Assembly: GCA_002310095.1 (NCBI GenBank) | Contig: DBYH01000026.1 | Span: 58,178 to 102,523, forward strand | DNA: 44,346 nt | Direction of reading: 5' to 3' | Source of the DNA: Firmicutes bacterium UBA1191 | Lineage (GTDB): Bacteria; Bacillota; Clostridia; Peptostreptococcales; Anaerovoracaceae | Shown here: piece by piece, positions 6,798-15,079 of the stretch | Layout: every line of letters starts with the position of its first letter | Position numbering within the stretch: the first letter of the stretch is position 1 | Translations under genes and position numbers: made by a program | The notes under the pieces: generated by a model | What the model was told of the DNA's origin: nothing | What the model saw: only the letters and a program-made list of their open reading frames with translations | Database searches by the model: none

Positions 6798-9700
6798 CAT
6801 AGCCGGTGCGTCCGAGGGACGCATCGCGCCTTTCATAGCTGAATCAAGACAGGAAAGAGATGGTCAGTGTCTGATCGTGGTACCCACACTAAACAGGGCT
6901 CGGCGGCTTCAGAGCGACCTTTCTTTTTTTAATGCCGGCGAACCCATCTACATACTGCCGCCTGAGGACGACAGCGCCATGGCCTACGAAGCCAAGAACA
7001 ACGACGATCTTCTTGAGCGCATGCGGGTGCTCAGGGCCATAACGTCAGGCGAGAGGTGCACAGTCATAGCTCCGGTGACTGGAGCCATCAGAAAGATGCC
7101 TCCGCCTGAAACATTTACAGAGAACATCATTACCCTTGAAAAAGGGCAGGACATAGATATATCCGAACTGCGTGGCCGCCTGTCTCTTCTGGGATACGAG
7201 AGGGTATCCATGGTCGAAGCGAGAGGCGAGTACAGTATGCGCGGCGGAATAATAGACATATTCACGCCTGAAGGGGAGGATCCGTACAGAATCGAGCTCT
7301 TTGACACGGAGATAGACTCCATCAGGGCCTTCGACATCGACACCCAGCGTTCCGTGGGGAATCTGGACAGTCTCACAGTTTACCAGTGCGAGCAGATAAC
7401 AAGGGATCCTGAGCTTTTTGCAAAGGCATCAGGGCGCATCAGGAGAGCCTATGACAGGGCCCTTAAACGCCACAAAACCCGCGATGAGGCGCGGAATAAG
7501 GCAGAGGGCGGGGAAAACCTCGAGGAAGCCCTTCTGAAGCGGAGAGATCAGCTTCTGGAGTACACGGACGGTATGATAAACCTCCAGTATCTTGAGCAGT
7601 TCCTGGGGTATTTCTACGATGATACGGCGTATATATGGGATTACATGGAGAATCCGCAGATCATCATAGATGACCCGTCAAGAATACTGGAGACCCTTGA
7701 AGCGGCCGAAAAAGAGCGGAATTACGAAATCATGGAGCTTTTGGAGAGCGGAAGAGGCATCAAAGAGGACTTCGCTGCGCTCTCAGGACCTGATGATTTC
7801 TTCAGAATATACGAAATAGTCCCAGAGAGGGATCTTGAATGCACCATATTCACGCCTTTCGTTATGACCATCAAGGGCGGCAGGAAGACAGCTGAAGGAC
7901 CGTTCCTGACTGAGCTCCTGCAGGTGGAGACGAGGCAGATGCCTCAGTACGACGGTCACATGGACCAGCTGAAGGCGGATATCGAGGGCTATCTGGCCAG
8001 GGGGTTCGATATCCGCATCGTCTGCAGCACCGACGAGCGCCGGAAAAACATGCTGGAGTTCATTCAGCACGAGGATTTCAACGAGAGAGTGCTTCCGGGA
8101 AGGTATGAAGCGGGGCATGTGAGCGTCATGAGCGGCAGTCTGTCGGCGGGAATGGAGCTGACGGACAGAAAAATCTGCTACATCTGGGAAGGAGACATCT
8201 TCGGAGGCAGCAGAAAGACCAGAAAACGCTCAAAATCAGCCCGAAGCGGCAGTCCTATCAAGAGTTTTGCTGATGTACAGAAAGGGGATTATGTAGTCCA
8301 CGAAAGTCACGGCATCGGTAAGTTCACAGGGCTCGAACAGCTCATCGTACAGGGCGTCAAACAGGACTTTCTGCGGGTAGAATACGCCGGAACGGACATG
8401 CTTTACATTCCTGTGGACCAGCTGGACAGTCTGCAGAAGTATATCGGCGGGGACGGAGTCTCCCCAAGACTGAACAAACTGTCCGGAAGCGAGTGGAAAA
8501 CCACCAAGGCGAAGGCCCAGGCGGCTGTTTCCGATCTGGCGGCCGAACTAATGAGGGTGGCGAACATAAGGCGCAAAAGCAGCGGGTATGCTTTTGCGGA
8601 AGATACCGTCTGGCAGAAGGAATTCGAGGACAGCTTCCCGTACACTGAGACCGATGACCAGCTGCGCTGCATAGGTGAGATCAAGGCGGACATGGAGAAA
8701 CCTTATCCTATGGACAGGCTTCTTTGCGGCGACGTAGGCTTCGGGAAGACGGAAGTGGCGGCCAGAGCTATGTTCAAGTGCGTAATAGAGGGAAAACAGG
8801 CCGCTGTTCTGGTTCCGACGACTATTCTGGCCAATCAGCACTACTACACGCTGAAAGAGCGCTTTGAGAAGTTCCCGGTGCGTGTCGAGATGCTTTCCAG
8901 GTTCAGGACACCCGCACAGCAGAAGAAGATAGCCAAGGACATAGCGAAGGGCGACGTTGACCTGGTCATAGGCACCCATAGACTGCTCTCGCCGGATGTG
9001 AAGTTCACGGATCTGGGTCTCCTCGTAATAGACGAGGAGCAGCGCTTCGGCGTGCGCCACAAGGAGAGAATAAAGCAGCTCCGTGAGAATGTGGACGTAC
9101 TGACACTGTCAGCGACGCCTATTCCGAGGACTTTGCATATGTCCCTGTCGGGCATGAAGGACATGAGCACCATCGAGGAGCCGCCTGAGGGCCGCTATCC
9201 GGTGCAGACCTACGTAATGGAGGAGGATTCCTTCCTCATACGCGAGGCAATAGAGAAAGAACTGGCCAGAGGGGGCCAGGTTTACATACTGAGCAACAGA
9301 ATAGAATCCATCAACCGCGTGGCTTCGACCATCCAGGAGATGGTGCCGAACGCAAGCATAGCCGTGGGGCACGGGCGGATGAAGGAGACGGAGCTCGAAA
9401 ACGTCATTATGGACTTCGCGGCGGGCGAGTACGATATCCTCGTTTCGACGACTATAATAGAGTCGGGCACGGACATTCCTAACGTGAACACCATGATAAT
9501 ACTGGACGCGGACAGATTCGGGCTGGCCCAGCTCTATCAGCTGCGCGGCCGCGTTGGCCGGGCGGGCAGGATAGCGTACACCTACCTGATGTACAGGAAG
9601 GACAAGGTCCTGTCGGAAATCGCCGAGAAGCGCCTCAAGGCCATCCGCGACTTTACCGAGTTCGGTTCGGGGTTCAAAATCGCCATGAGGGATCTGGAAC

Positions 9701-10341
9701 TCCGCGGAGCGGGTAACATCCTCGGCCGGGAGCAGTCCGGACACATGTTGGACATAGGATATGAGCTCTACTGCAAGCTCCTGGACGACGCCATGCAGGA
9801 GGCCATGGATGAGACGGGAGCCCAGGACAGAAAGAAGGCGTCGGAGGCAGAGGTCACGGCAGTCAATCTGCCGGTACAGGCCATAATTCCTGCCAGATAC
9901 ATCGACGACGAGGTCCTGAAGCTGCAGATGTACAAGAAGATCGCCATGATCGAGACAGACGCGGACGCCGCGGACCTTACGGAGGAATTCACGGACAGAT
10001 TCGGGGATCCGCCGGTGCAGACCCGCAATCTCCTGAGAATCGCTGTGATCCGGGCAAAGGCAAGACAGCTCGGCATAACGGAGATATCACAGACAGGTTT
10101 CAAGGTCACGTTCTCTCTGATTCCTGACGTGCGCTTCGGCCCCGACGTGATTCCGAATCTGGTGGCTGAATACGGCGACCGCATACGTTTCAACGGCGGC
10201 GCGAAACCGTTCATAAGGCTGACGGCCAATGTCCGCACCAGCGAGGCGGGCCGTCCGGCTTCAGAAGACTATACACAGGGGATACTCAGGGAACTGGAGA
10301 AATTCTTTGAGGTGGTAAACAGAGAAGCACAAAAACAGTAA
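6784..10341 (+). CDS. mfd: Transcription-repair coupling factor
   Basis: A 1185-residue ATP-driven translocase that displaces stalled RNA polymerase and recruits UvrA. In order: UvrB-like N-terminal domains with MVEARGEYSMRGGIIDIFTP (near 140-160), an acidic/charged linker, the CarD-like RNA polymerase interaction domain starting FADVQKGDYVVHESHGIGKF (near 494), helicase Walker A CGDVGFGKTEVAARA (near 647), DEEQ box LVIDEEQRFGVRHKER (near 750), SATPIPRTLH, the REC-like GRVGRAGRIAYTYL region, and a C-terminal D7 domain. Length is normal. It starts inside pth, so it is translationally coupled, and ends 12 nt before dapB. Confidence 0.97.
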   Translation: MKMINIAGASEGRIAPFIAESRQERDGQCLIVVPTLNRARRLQSDLSFFNAGEPIYILPPEDDSAMAYEAKNNDDLLERMRVLRAITSGERCTVIAPVTGAIRKMPPPETFTENIITLEKGQDIDISELRGRLSLLGYERVSMVEARGEYSMRGGIIDIFTPEGEDPYRIELFDTEIDSIRAFDIDTQRSVGNLDSLTVYQCEQITRDPELFAKASGRIRRAYDRALKRHKTRDEARNKAEGGENLEEALLKRRDQLLEYTDGMINLQYLEQFLGYFYDDTAYIWDYMENPQIIIDDPSRILETLEAAEKERNYEIMELLESGRGIKEDFAALSGPDDFFRIYEIVPERDLECTIFTPFVMTIKGGRKTAEGPFLTELLQVETRQMPQYDGHMDQLKADIEGYLARGFDIRIVCSTDERRKNMLEFIQHEDFNERVLPGRYEAGHVSVMSGSLSAGMELTDRKICYIWEGDIFGGSRKTRKRSKSARSGSPIKSFADVQKGDYVVHESHGIGKFTGLEQLIVQGVKQDFLRVEYAGTDMLYIPVDQLDSLQKYIGGDGVSPRLNKLSGSEWKTTKAKAQAAVSDLAAELMRVANIRRKSSGYAFAEDTVWQKEFEDSFPYTETDDQLRCIGEIKADMEKPYPMDRLLCGDVGFGKTEVAARAMFKCVIEGKQAAVLVPTTILANQHYYTLKERFEKFPVRVEMLSRFRTPAQQKKIAKDIAKGDVDLVIGTHRLLSPDVKFTDLGLLVIDEEQRFGVRHKERIKQLRENVDVLTLSATPIPRTLHMSLSGMKDMSTIEEPPEGRYPVQTYVMEEDSFLIREAIEKELARGGQVYILSNRIESINRVASTIQEMVPNASIAVGHGRMKETELENVIMDFAAGEYDILVSTTIIESGTDIPNVNTMIILDADRFGLAQLYQLRGRVGRAGRIAYTYLMYRKDKVLSEIAEKRLKAIRDFTEFGSGFKIAMRDLELRGAGNILGREQSGHMLDIGYELYCKLLDDAMQEAMDETGAQDRKKASEAEVTAVNLPVQAIIPARYIDDEVLKLQMYKKIAMIETDADAADLTEEFTDRFGDPPVQTRNLLRIAVIRAKARQLGITEISQTGFKVTFSLIPDVRFGPDVIPNLVAEYGDRIRFNGGAKPFIRLTANVRTSEAGRPASEDYTQGILRELEKFFEVVNREAQKQ

Positions 10342-10353
10342 GGAGGCTTTTGC

Positions 10354-11136
10354 ATGGTTAAGGTCGTAATAACGGCGCCGAGGGGCGCCATGGACAGTCT
10401 GATTGTCCAGGAAGCGTTCAAGCACAAGGAGATAGAGGTTGTCGGCTGCGTGGGCACGCCGGGAAGCAGTTACATCGGAAAGGACGCGGGACAGGTCTGC
10501 GGTCTGGGACGCGACATTGGCGCTCTCGTATACGATAATCTGGAGGCCGAGACAGGCGCGGGCATGCTCATCGACCAGTGCGACGTTGTCGTCGACTACT
10601 CGAGGATCGAGGTCAGCATGGACGCTCTGGAAAAGTGCGTGGCCCACGGCAAGGCGTACCTCTGCGGTACGACAGGATTTACAGATGAGCAGCTTGGTGC
10701 TTTTGCAAAGGCAGCCGAACACATCGCTCTGATGCAGACCGCGAACACCTCGTATGTGGTGACTGTAATGAAGAAGCTGGTACGCGAAGCGGCGGCTCTT
10801 CTTGAAGACAAGGCGGGCATGGAGATCATAGAACTTCACTCGGATACGAAACTTGACGCTCCGAGCGGCACGGCCAAGGAACTGGCGGAGGAAATGGCGT
10901 CGGGCATGAAACTGAAAGGCTATGACGACATCACTTTTCATTCGGTCCGAGCGGGCAATACGCCGAGCAGCCATCATATTCTGTTTGGATGTCAGGGAGA
11001 GATGTTCCAGATCAGCCACGACGCCTACGACTGGCGCTGCTACGCCATTGGCGCCTGCGACGCGATCCTGTACCTGGCAGGGCGCAGGGAAGCGGGAGAT
11101 CCTGGCTCATACACGATGTTTGATGTGATAGGGTAG
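10354..11136 (+). CDS. dapB: 4-hydroxy-tetrahydrodipicolinate reductase, divergent
   Basis: A 260-residue enzyme of the lysine/meso-diaminopimelate pathway. The key motif ELHSDTKLDAPSGTAKELAEEM keeps the catalytic His (first of the usual HH pair), Lys and the substrate loop DAPSGT; the second His is Ser. The usual N-terminal nucleotide loop GxxGxMG reads APRGAMDS. CGTTGF and the C-terminal SVRAGNTPSSHHILFGCQGE are recognisable. AAGGAGG lies 8 nt upstream. No other lysine gene is nearby, although murC in the same operon uses the pathway's downstream product. A reductase with altered cofactor or substrate is possible; DapB is still the most likely. Confidence 0.82.
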   Translation: MVKVVITAPRGAMDSLIVQEAFKHKEIEVVGCVGTPGSSYIGKDAGQVCGLGRDIGALVYDNLEAETGAGMLIDQCDVVVDYSRIEVSMDALEKCVAHGKAYLCGTTGFTDEQLGAFAKAAEHIALMQTANTSYVVTVMKKLVREAAALLEDKAGMEIIELHSDTKLDAPSGTAKELAEEMASGMKLKGYDDITFHSVRAGNTPSSHHILFGCQGEMFQISHDAYDWRCYAIGACDAILYLAGRREAGDPGSYTMFDVIG

Positions 11137-11160
11137 GACAGCCGATTAATGCGGGACATG

Positions 11161-11189
11161 AAGACCGGTTTTATGCCGGTCTTTTTTGT
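11161..11189 (+). terminator. Terminator of the murC-dapB operon
   Basis: AAGACCGG (11161-11168), loop TTTTATG, CCGGTCTT followed by TTTTTGTTT. It lies directly upstream of the metal-operon promoter and isolates it. Confidence 0.9.
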
Positions 11190-11200
11190 TTAAAAGGGGG

Positions 11201-11260
11201 TTGACAGTTGAATGGATATTCAACTATAATGTGTTCAGAACAGTTGAATGAATATTCAAC
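11201..11260 (+). promoter_or_regulatory. ArsR-controlled promoter with two 18-bp operators
   Basis: TTGACA (11201-11206) and TATAAT (11225-11230) are separated by 18 bp. That spacer is itself the whole of operator 1, GTTGAATGGATATTCAAC (11207-11224). Operator 2, GTTGAATGAATATTCAAC (11243-11260), follows 36 bp downstream, past the expected start site. Both are near-perfect inverted repeats of the ATTCAA type bound by SmtB/ArsR repressors. Binding of the repressor would block both hexamers, with metal binding relieving it. Confidence 0.88.
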
Positions 11261-11308
11261 CGATGGAGAATAGCGAGGATAAACGAGGGAAGAAGCAAGG
11301 AGAAGAGT

Positions 11309-11665
11309 ATGGGAAGAAATGAAAACACATGCGACTGCAATGTAGTTCACGAGGAGTCGATCGAACACGTCAGGAAGGAGATTGCGTCCACCGAGGAACT
11401 GGCGAAGATGACGAAACTCTACAAGGTGTTCGGCGACAGCACGCGTCTCAACATTCTGGCGGCACTCAACTGCCACGAGATGTGCGTGTGCGACCTGGCC
11501 GTTTTGATGAACATGACCAAATCGGCCACGAGTCACCAGCTGAGGATTCTGAGGGAAAACAACCTGGTCAGATTCGAGAAGGTGGGCAAGCATTCCTATT
11601 ACTCCCTGGCAGATGAACATGTCAGGGACATTCTCGACATTGCGCTCGATCATGTGAATGAGTAA
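11309..11665 (+). CDS. ArsR/SmtB family metal-sensing repressor (CadC/CzrA-like)
   Basis: A 118-residue winged-helix repressor. The recognition region is AVLMNMTKSATSHQLRILRENNLV (residues 64-87), followed by the wing FEKVGKHSYYSL. Two metal sites can be read: a Cys site formed by N-terminal Cys8/Cys10 and Cys59/Cys61 with Asp62 in MCVCDLA (the alpha3N site of CadC), and a C-terminal D102-x-H104 with H115-x-x-E118 (the alpha5 site of CzrA/SmtB). Cd, Pb or Zn are therefore the likely inducers rather than arsenite. AAGGAG precedes the ATG. It is autoregulated through the two operators upstream and lies 12 nt before the ATPase. Confidence 0.9.
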   Translation: MGRNENTCDCNVVHEESIEHVRKEIASTEELAKMTKLYKVFGDSTRLNILAALNCHEMCVCDLAVLMNMTKSATSHQLRILRENNLVRFEKVGKHSYYSLADEHVRDILDIALDHVNE

Positions 11666-11677
11666 GAGGGGAACACT

Positions 11678-13489
11678 ATGAGCGAACACGAGCACAATCA
11701 CAATCACGAACATGAGCATGAGCATGATCACTGTCACGACCATGACTGCGGATGCGGCCACGACCATGAACAAGATCATGACCACTGCCACGATCATGAG
11801 CACGGCGGATGCGACTGCTGCAGCAAAGATTACAGCAATCTGAGGGAGCACGAGCATCACGGCTTCATGGAGGAGCACAGAAAGGACGTCATATGCCTGA
11901 TATCCGGCGCGGTACTCTTCGCGGCGGCTCTGGTGCTTGAGCACACGGTAGGGGCGTATGTTCTGCCGGTGTGCATAGCGGCGTACATAATCCTCGGTCA
12001 CGAGGTGCTGCTCAAATCGGCGAAGAACATATCCCATGGAGAGGTTTTTGACGAGAACTTCCTCATGTCCATAGCCACGCTGGCTGCCTTTTGCATCGGG
12101 GACTTCCCGGAAGCGGTTGGAGTGATGCTCTTCTACAACATCGGCGAGATGTTTGAGGACATTTCGGTCGACAGGAGCAGGGATCAGATCGCCGAGGCGG
12201 TGGACATGAGACCGGAAACTGTAAAACTGGTTCACGAAGAGGATCACGATTGCAGCGACCATGAAGACCACGACCACAGCCATGTTCACATTCATGAGAC
12301 GCCTGCGGAAGAGGTTGCAGTCGGCAGCATTCTGCAGATAGATCCGGGCGACAGGATACCTCTCGACGGAATCGTCGAAAGGGGAGAGGGAATAATCGAT
12401 ACCTCCCCGGTCACGGGCGAACCGACGCCGGTACACGCCAAACCTGGCGAGAAGATCCTTTCGGGCTGCATCAACCAGAGAGGGCAGTTCTATCTCAGAG
12501 TGACGGCGCCTCTGGCGGAGTCAATGGTCACGAAGATCCTGAACTCAGTGGAAAACGCTTCTGAGAACAAGCCGGAAATAGAGAAGTTCATAACGAAATT
12601 CGCCAGAATATACACGCCAATAGTGTGCGCGCTGGCCCTTGCGGTAGCGATACTTCCGCCTCTGATTACCGGGGCCTCATGGAAGTACTGGATCGTAACG
12701 GCGATCACATTCCTGGTAATAAGCTGTCCGTGCGCCCTGGTCATCAGCGTGCCGCTGGCTTACTTCCTGGGAGTCGGCGCGGCGTCCAGAGCCGGAATAC
12801 TCGTAAAGAGCGGTAAAGCCCTCGAAGGCCTCAGAAAGATAAAGATCGTCGCCATGGACAAGACGGGCACCCTGACCAAAGGCATAGTCGAGAACACCGG
12901 ACTTCTGGATGTGGACGGAGACGCCTCAACGGACGAGAAGACCGTGACCTTTGATGAACTCAAGGACGACGCTGCGCCGTCAGTGGCTGAAATAAAGAGA
13001 ATGGGTCTTGTCACGGCCATGCTGACCGGAGACAAAAAAGACAGGGCGGAAGAAATAGCAGCCGAGGCGGGAATCGATGAAGTCAAGTACGAGCTTCTGC
13101 CTGACGAGAAACTGACTGCGCTGAACGAGCTGAGAGACGCACACGGCGAGATCATGTTCGTCGGCGACGGAATAAACGACGCGCCTGTTCTGGCCGGCGC
13201 TGACGTGGGAGCGGCAATGGGTTCAGGAGCTGACGCAGCCATAGAATCAGCGGACATAGTTTTCATGAATTCAAATGTCGGAGCCATCTCGCAGATAATG
13301 AAAATCGCGGGCAGGACCGGCAGAGTCGCGAAGCAGAACATAGTTCTCGCTCTGGGAGTGAAGGCAATAGTAATACTGCTGGGGCTTATTGGTTTTGCAA
13401 ACATATGGCTGGCTATATTCGCCGACACGGGAGTCGCCATGCTCTGCGTCATTAACACTCTCAAACTGCTGCGGGCTCACAGAGGGTGA
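11678..13489 (+). CDS. CadA/ZntA-like P1B-type ATPase lacking the nucleotide-binding domain
   Basis: A 603-residue protein. Residues 1-67 form a His/Asp/Cys-rich metal tail (repeated HEH, HDH and CHDH) instead of an HMA domain. Then come membrane helices, an actuator domain with SPVTGEP (near 247) and a second His-rich insert (HEEDHDCSDHEDHDHSHVHIH). The membrane motif CPC is at 350-352, followed by DKTGTLTKG with phosphorylated Asp394, MLTGD, GDGINDAP near 497 and the last two helices. From DKTG to MLTGD there are only about 59 residues where ZntA/CadA have about 150; the HP motif and glycine-rich ATP-binding segment are absent in frame, with no frameshift. It is probably a Zn/Cd/Pb efflux relative, but its catalytic ability is doubtful. 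Confidence 0.85.
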   Translation: MSEHEHNHNHEHEHEHDHCHDHDCGCGHDHEQDHDHCHDHEHGGCDCCSKDYSNLREHEHHGFMEEHRKDVICLISGAVLFAAALVLEHTVGAYVLPVCIAAYIILGHEVLLKSAKNISHGEVFDENFLMSIATLAAFCIGDFPEAVGVMLFYNIGEMFEDISVDRSRDQIAEAVDMRPETVKLVHEEDHDCSDHEDHDHSHVHIHETPAEEVAVGSILQIDPGDRIPLDGIVERGEGIIDTSPVTGEPTPVHAKPGEKILSGCINQRGQFYLRVTAPLAESMVTKILNSVENASENKPEIEKFITKFARIYTPIVCALALAVAILPPLITGASWKYWIVTAITFLVISCPCALVISVPLAYFLGVGAASRAGILVKSGKALEGLRKIKIVAMDKTGTLTKGIVENTGLLDVDGDASTDEKTVTFDELKDDAAPSVAEIKRMGLVTAMLTGDKKDRAEEIAAEAGIDEVKYELLPDEKLTALNELRDAHGEIMFVGDGINDAPVLAGADVGAAMGSGADAAIESADIVFMNSNVGAISQIMKIAGRTGRVAKQNIVLALGVKAIVILLGLIGFANIWLAIFADTGVAMLCVINTLKLLRAHRG

Positions 13490-13541
13490 GGGCCGCGCGT
13501 AAGAGAGAAGGCAAAAGGGGTAATTAAATAATGCGAAAGAC

Positions 13542-13565
13542 GGCCACAAAAGTGGCCGCTTTTGT
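13542..13565 (+). terminator. Terminator of the metal-response operon
   Basis: CGGCCAC (13542-13548), AAAA, GTGGCCG (13553-13559), CTTTTGTT. It ends the repressor-ATPase operon and overlaps the -35 of the next promoter. Confidence 0.85.
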
Positions 13566-13593
13566 TGACGAAAAGTGTTTAATATGCGATACT
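13565..13593 (+). promoter_or_regulatory. Promoter of the first permease
   Basis: TTGACG (13565-13570) and GATACT (13588-13593) with a 17-bp spacer, giving a leader of about 40 nt before the ATG at 13642. Confidence 0.6.
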
Positions 13594-13641
13594 AATCGAA
13601 GTGTAATTTGCATACAGACTGATTTTGGGGAGGATTTTTTT

Positions 13642-14922
13642 ATGACTGCATCGCAGATTATTGCACTGGCCATCTTCGTGGCTGTTATCGGAGTAATAGT
13701 ATCCGAGAAACTGCACAGAGCGGCATGCGCTCTCATCGGCGCCGTTCTGCTGATTCTCATCGGAATACTTGAACCGCACGAAGCACTTGGCTTTATCGAC
13801 TTCAACACTATAGGCGTACTCATCGGCATGATGATGTTCGTCGCAGTAGTAAAGAATTCCGGAATATTCGAATATCTGGCCGTCAAGTCGGCGAAGATAG
13901 CCAAGGGTAATCCGTGGAAGATCATGGTCTACTTCATGATCATCACGGCGGTGCTCTCGGCGTTCCTGGACAACGTAACGACAGTACTGCTCATAGGTCC
14001 GATGACCTTCAGCATCTGCAAGACACTGGAACTGAATCCGATTCCGTTCCTGATGACACAGATTATCGCGTCCAATGTCGGCGGAACAGGAACTCTCATC
14101 GGCGACCCGCCTAACATCATGATAGGCAGCGCTGCCGACATTCCATTCGTTGCATTCATTATGTATGACGGACCTATTGTAGTCATCACAATGGTTGCTA
14201 CGATATTCGCGTTCAAGTTCATCTACAAGAAGGGGCTTTCAGTTTCACCTGAAAAGATGGATCTGATTATGCAGATGGACGAGAAGGCTGAGATCAGAGA
14301 CCAGGTTCTCTTCTACAAGAGCATCGTTATGATCTTCCTGGTAGCTCTGGCATTCATCCTTCACGATACCCTTGAGCTGAAGACCAGCGTCATCGCTCTC
14401 TCATGCGCCGCGCTGATGATCCTCATCGGAAAGCAGGACGTTGAAGAGACTGTACATGATGTTGAATGGCCGACTATCGTATTCTTCGCATTCCTGTTCA
14501 TCGTAGTAGGCGGACTTGAGAAGGTAGGTCTGATCCACATGCTGGCAGTTTCCCTCATGGAAGCTACGGGAACGCATTACGTAATACTGATGATCGTCCT
14601 TCTGTGGGTATCGGCGATCTGCTCGGCGGTACTGGACAACATTCCGTTTGTAGCCACTCTGATACCGCTCATCCAGCAGATGCAGGAAGCCGGACTGGAC
14701 GTATGGCCGCTCTGGTGGGCCGTATCCATCGGCGCGTGCTTCGGCGGAAACGGAACTATCATCGGCGCTTCAGCAAACGTTGTACTTACGGGTATAGCGA
14801 ACAGAAGGGGATATCCGATCACATTCATCGACTTCCTGAAGATAGGCGGTCCGATGATGATCATGTCGATAATCCTGGCTACAGGATACCTGCTGGTACT
14901 GTTCGGAGGATACTGGAATTAA
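13642..14922 (+). CDS. ArsB/NhaD/P-protein-type permease, copy 1
   Basis: A 426-residue integral membrane transporter of the ion transporter superfamily (ArsB, NhaD, OCA2 P-protein, SLC13 relatives). Family hallmarks are SAFLDNVTTVLLIGP, ASNVGGTGTLIGDPPNIMIG, and in the second half a mirrored CSAVLDNIPFVATLIPL and GGNGTIIGASANVV. These duplicated DN and NxxGT/G elements are the inverted-repeat substrate sites of the fold. The start at 13642 has GGGGAGGA 8 nt upstream; an earlier in-frame start at 13531 would lie within the terminator and is rejected. The substrate is unknown: Na+/H+ exchange, an organic anion or an oxyanion are possible. Confidence 0.88.
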   Translation: MTASQIIALAIFVAVIGVIVSEKLHRAACALIGAVLLILIGILEPHEALGFIDFNTIGVLIGMMMFVAVVKNSGIFEYLAVKSAKIAKGNPWKIMVYFMIITAVLSAFLDNVTTVLLIGPMTFSICKTLELNPIPFLMTQIIASNVGGTGTLIGDPPNIMIGSAADIPFVAFIMYDGPIVVITMVATIFAFKFIYKKGLSVSPEKMDLIMQMDEKAEIRDQVLFYKSIVMIFLVALAFILHDTLELKTSVIALSCAALMILIGKQDVEETVHDVEWPTIVFFAFLFIVVGGLEKVGLIHMLAVSLMEATGTHYVILMIVLLWVSAICSAVLDNIPFVATLIPLIQQMQEAGLDVWPLWWAVSIGACFGGNGTIIGASANVVLTGIANRRGYPITFIDFLKIGGPMMIMSIILATGYLLVLFGGYWN

Positions 14923-14960
14923 GCCTCGAAGGGCATAAAAGAGCGCATCAAAAAAACATC

Positions 14961-14991
14961 AAAAGAGCAAGCGGAAGCCTTGCTCTTTTTT
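14961..14991 (+). terminator. Terminator between the two permease genes
   Basis: AAAAGAGCAAG (14961-14971), loop, CTTGCTCTTTTTT. The two paralogues are therefore separate transcription units. Confidence 0.88.
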
Positions 14992-15046
14992 ATTGCAGTA
15001 GTATAATTCTTGTGGGGTATATTGTATCTTGTATGCAATATGCCCC
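14980..15046 (+). promoter_or_regulatory. Promoter and inverted-repeat operator or RNA hairpin of permease copy 2
   Basis: TTGCTC (14980-14985, inside the terminator arm) and TATAAT (15002-15007) with a 16-bp spacer form a plausible promoter. From 15014 to 15046 an inverted repeat GGGGTATATTG / CAATATGCCCC around an 11-nt loop covers the expected start of transcription. It could be a repressor operator or an RNA stem at the 5' end of the message. Copy 1 has no equivalent repeat. Confidence 0.6.
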
Positions 15047-15079
15047 GTCATTATGACATATTTTAGGAGGCATAAGGAA

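Noticed and set aside
13531..13641. Upstream extension of permease copy 1
   Set aside because: It would start in the preceding terminator; the ATG at 13642 has GGGGAGGA and matches copy 2.
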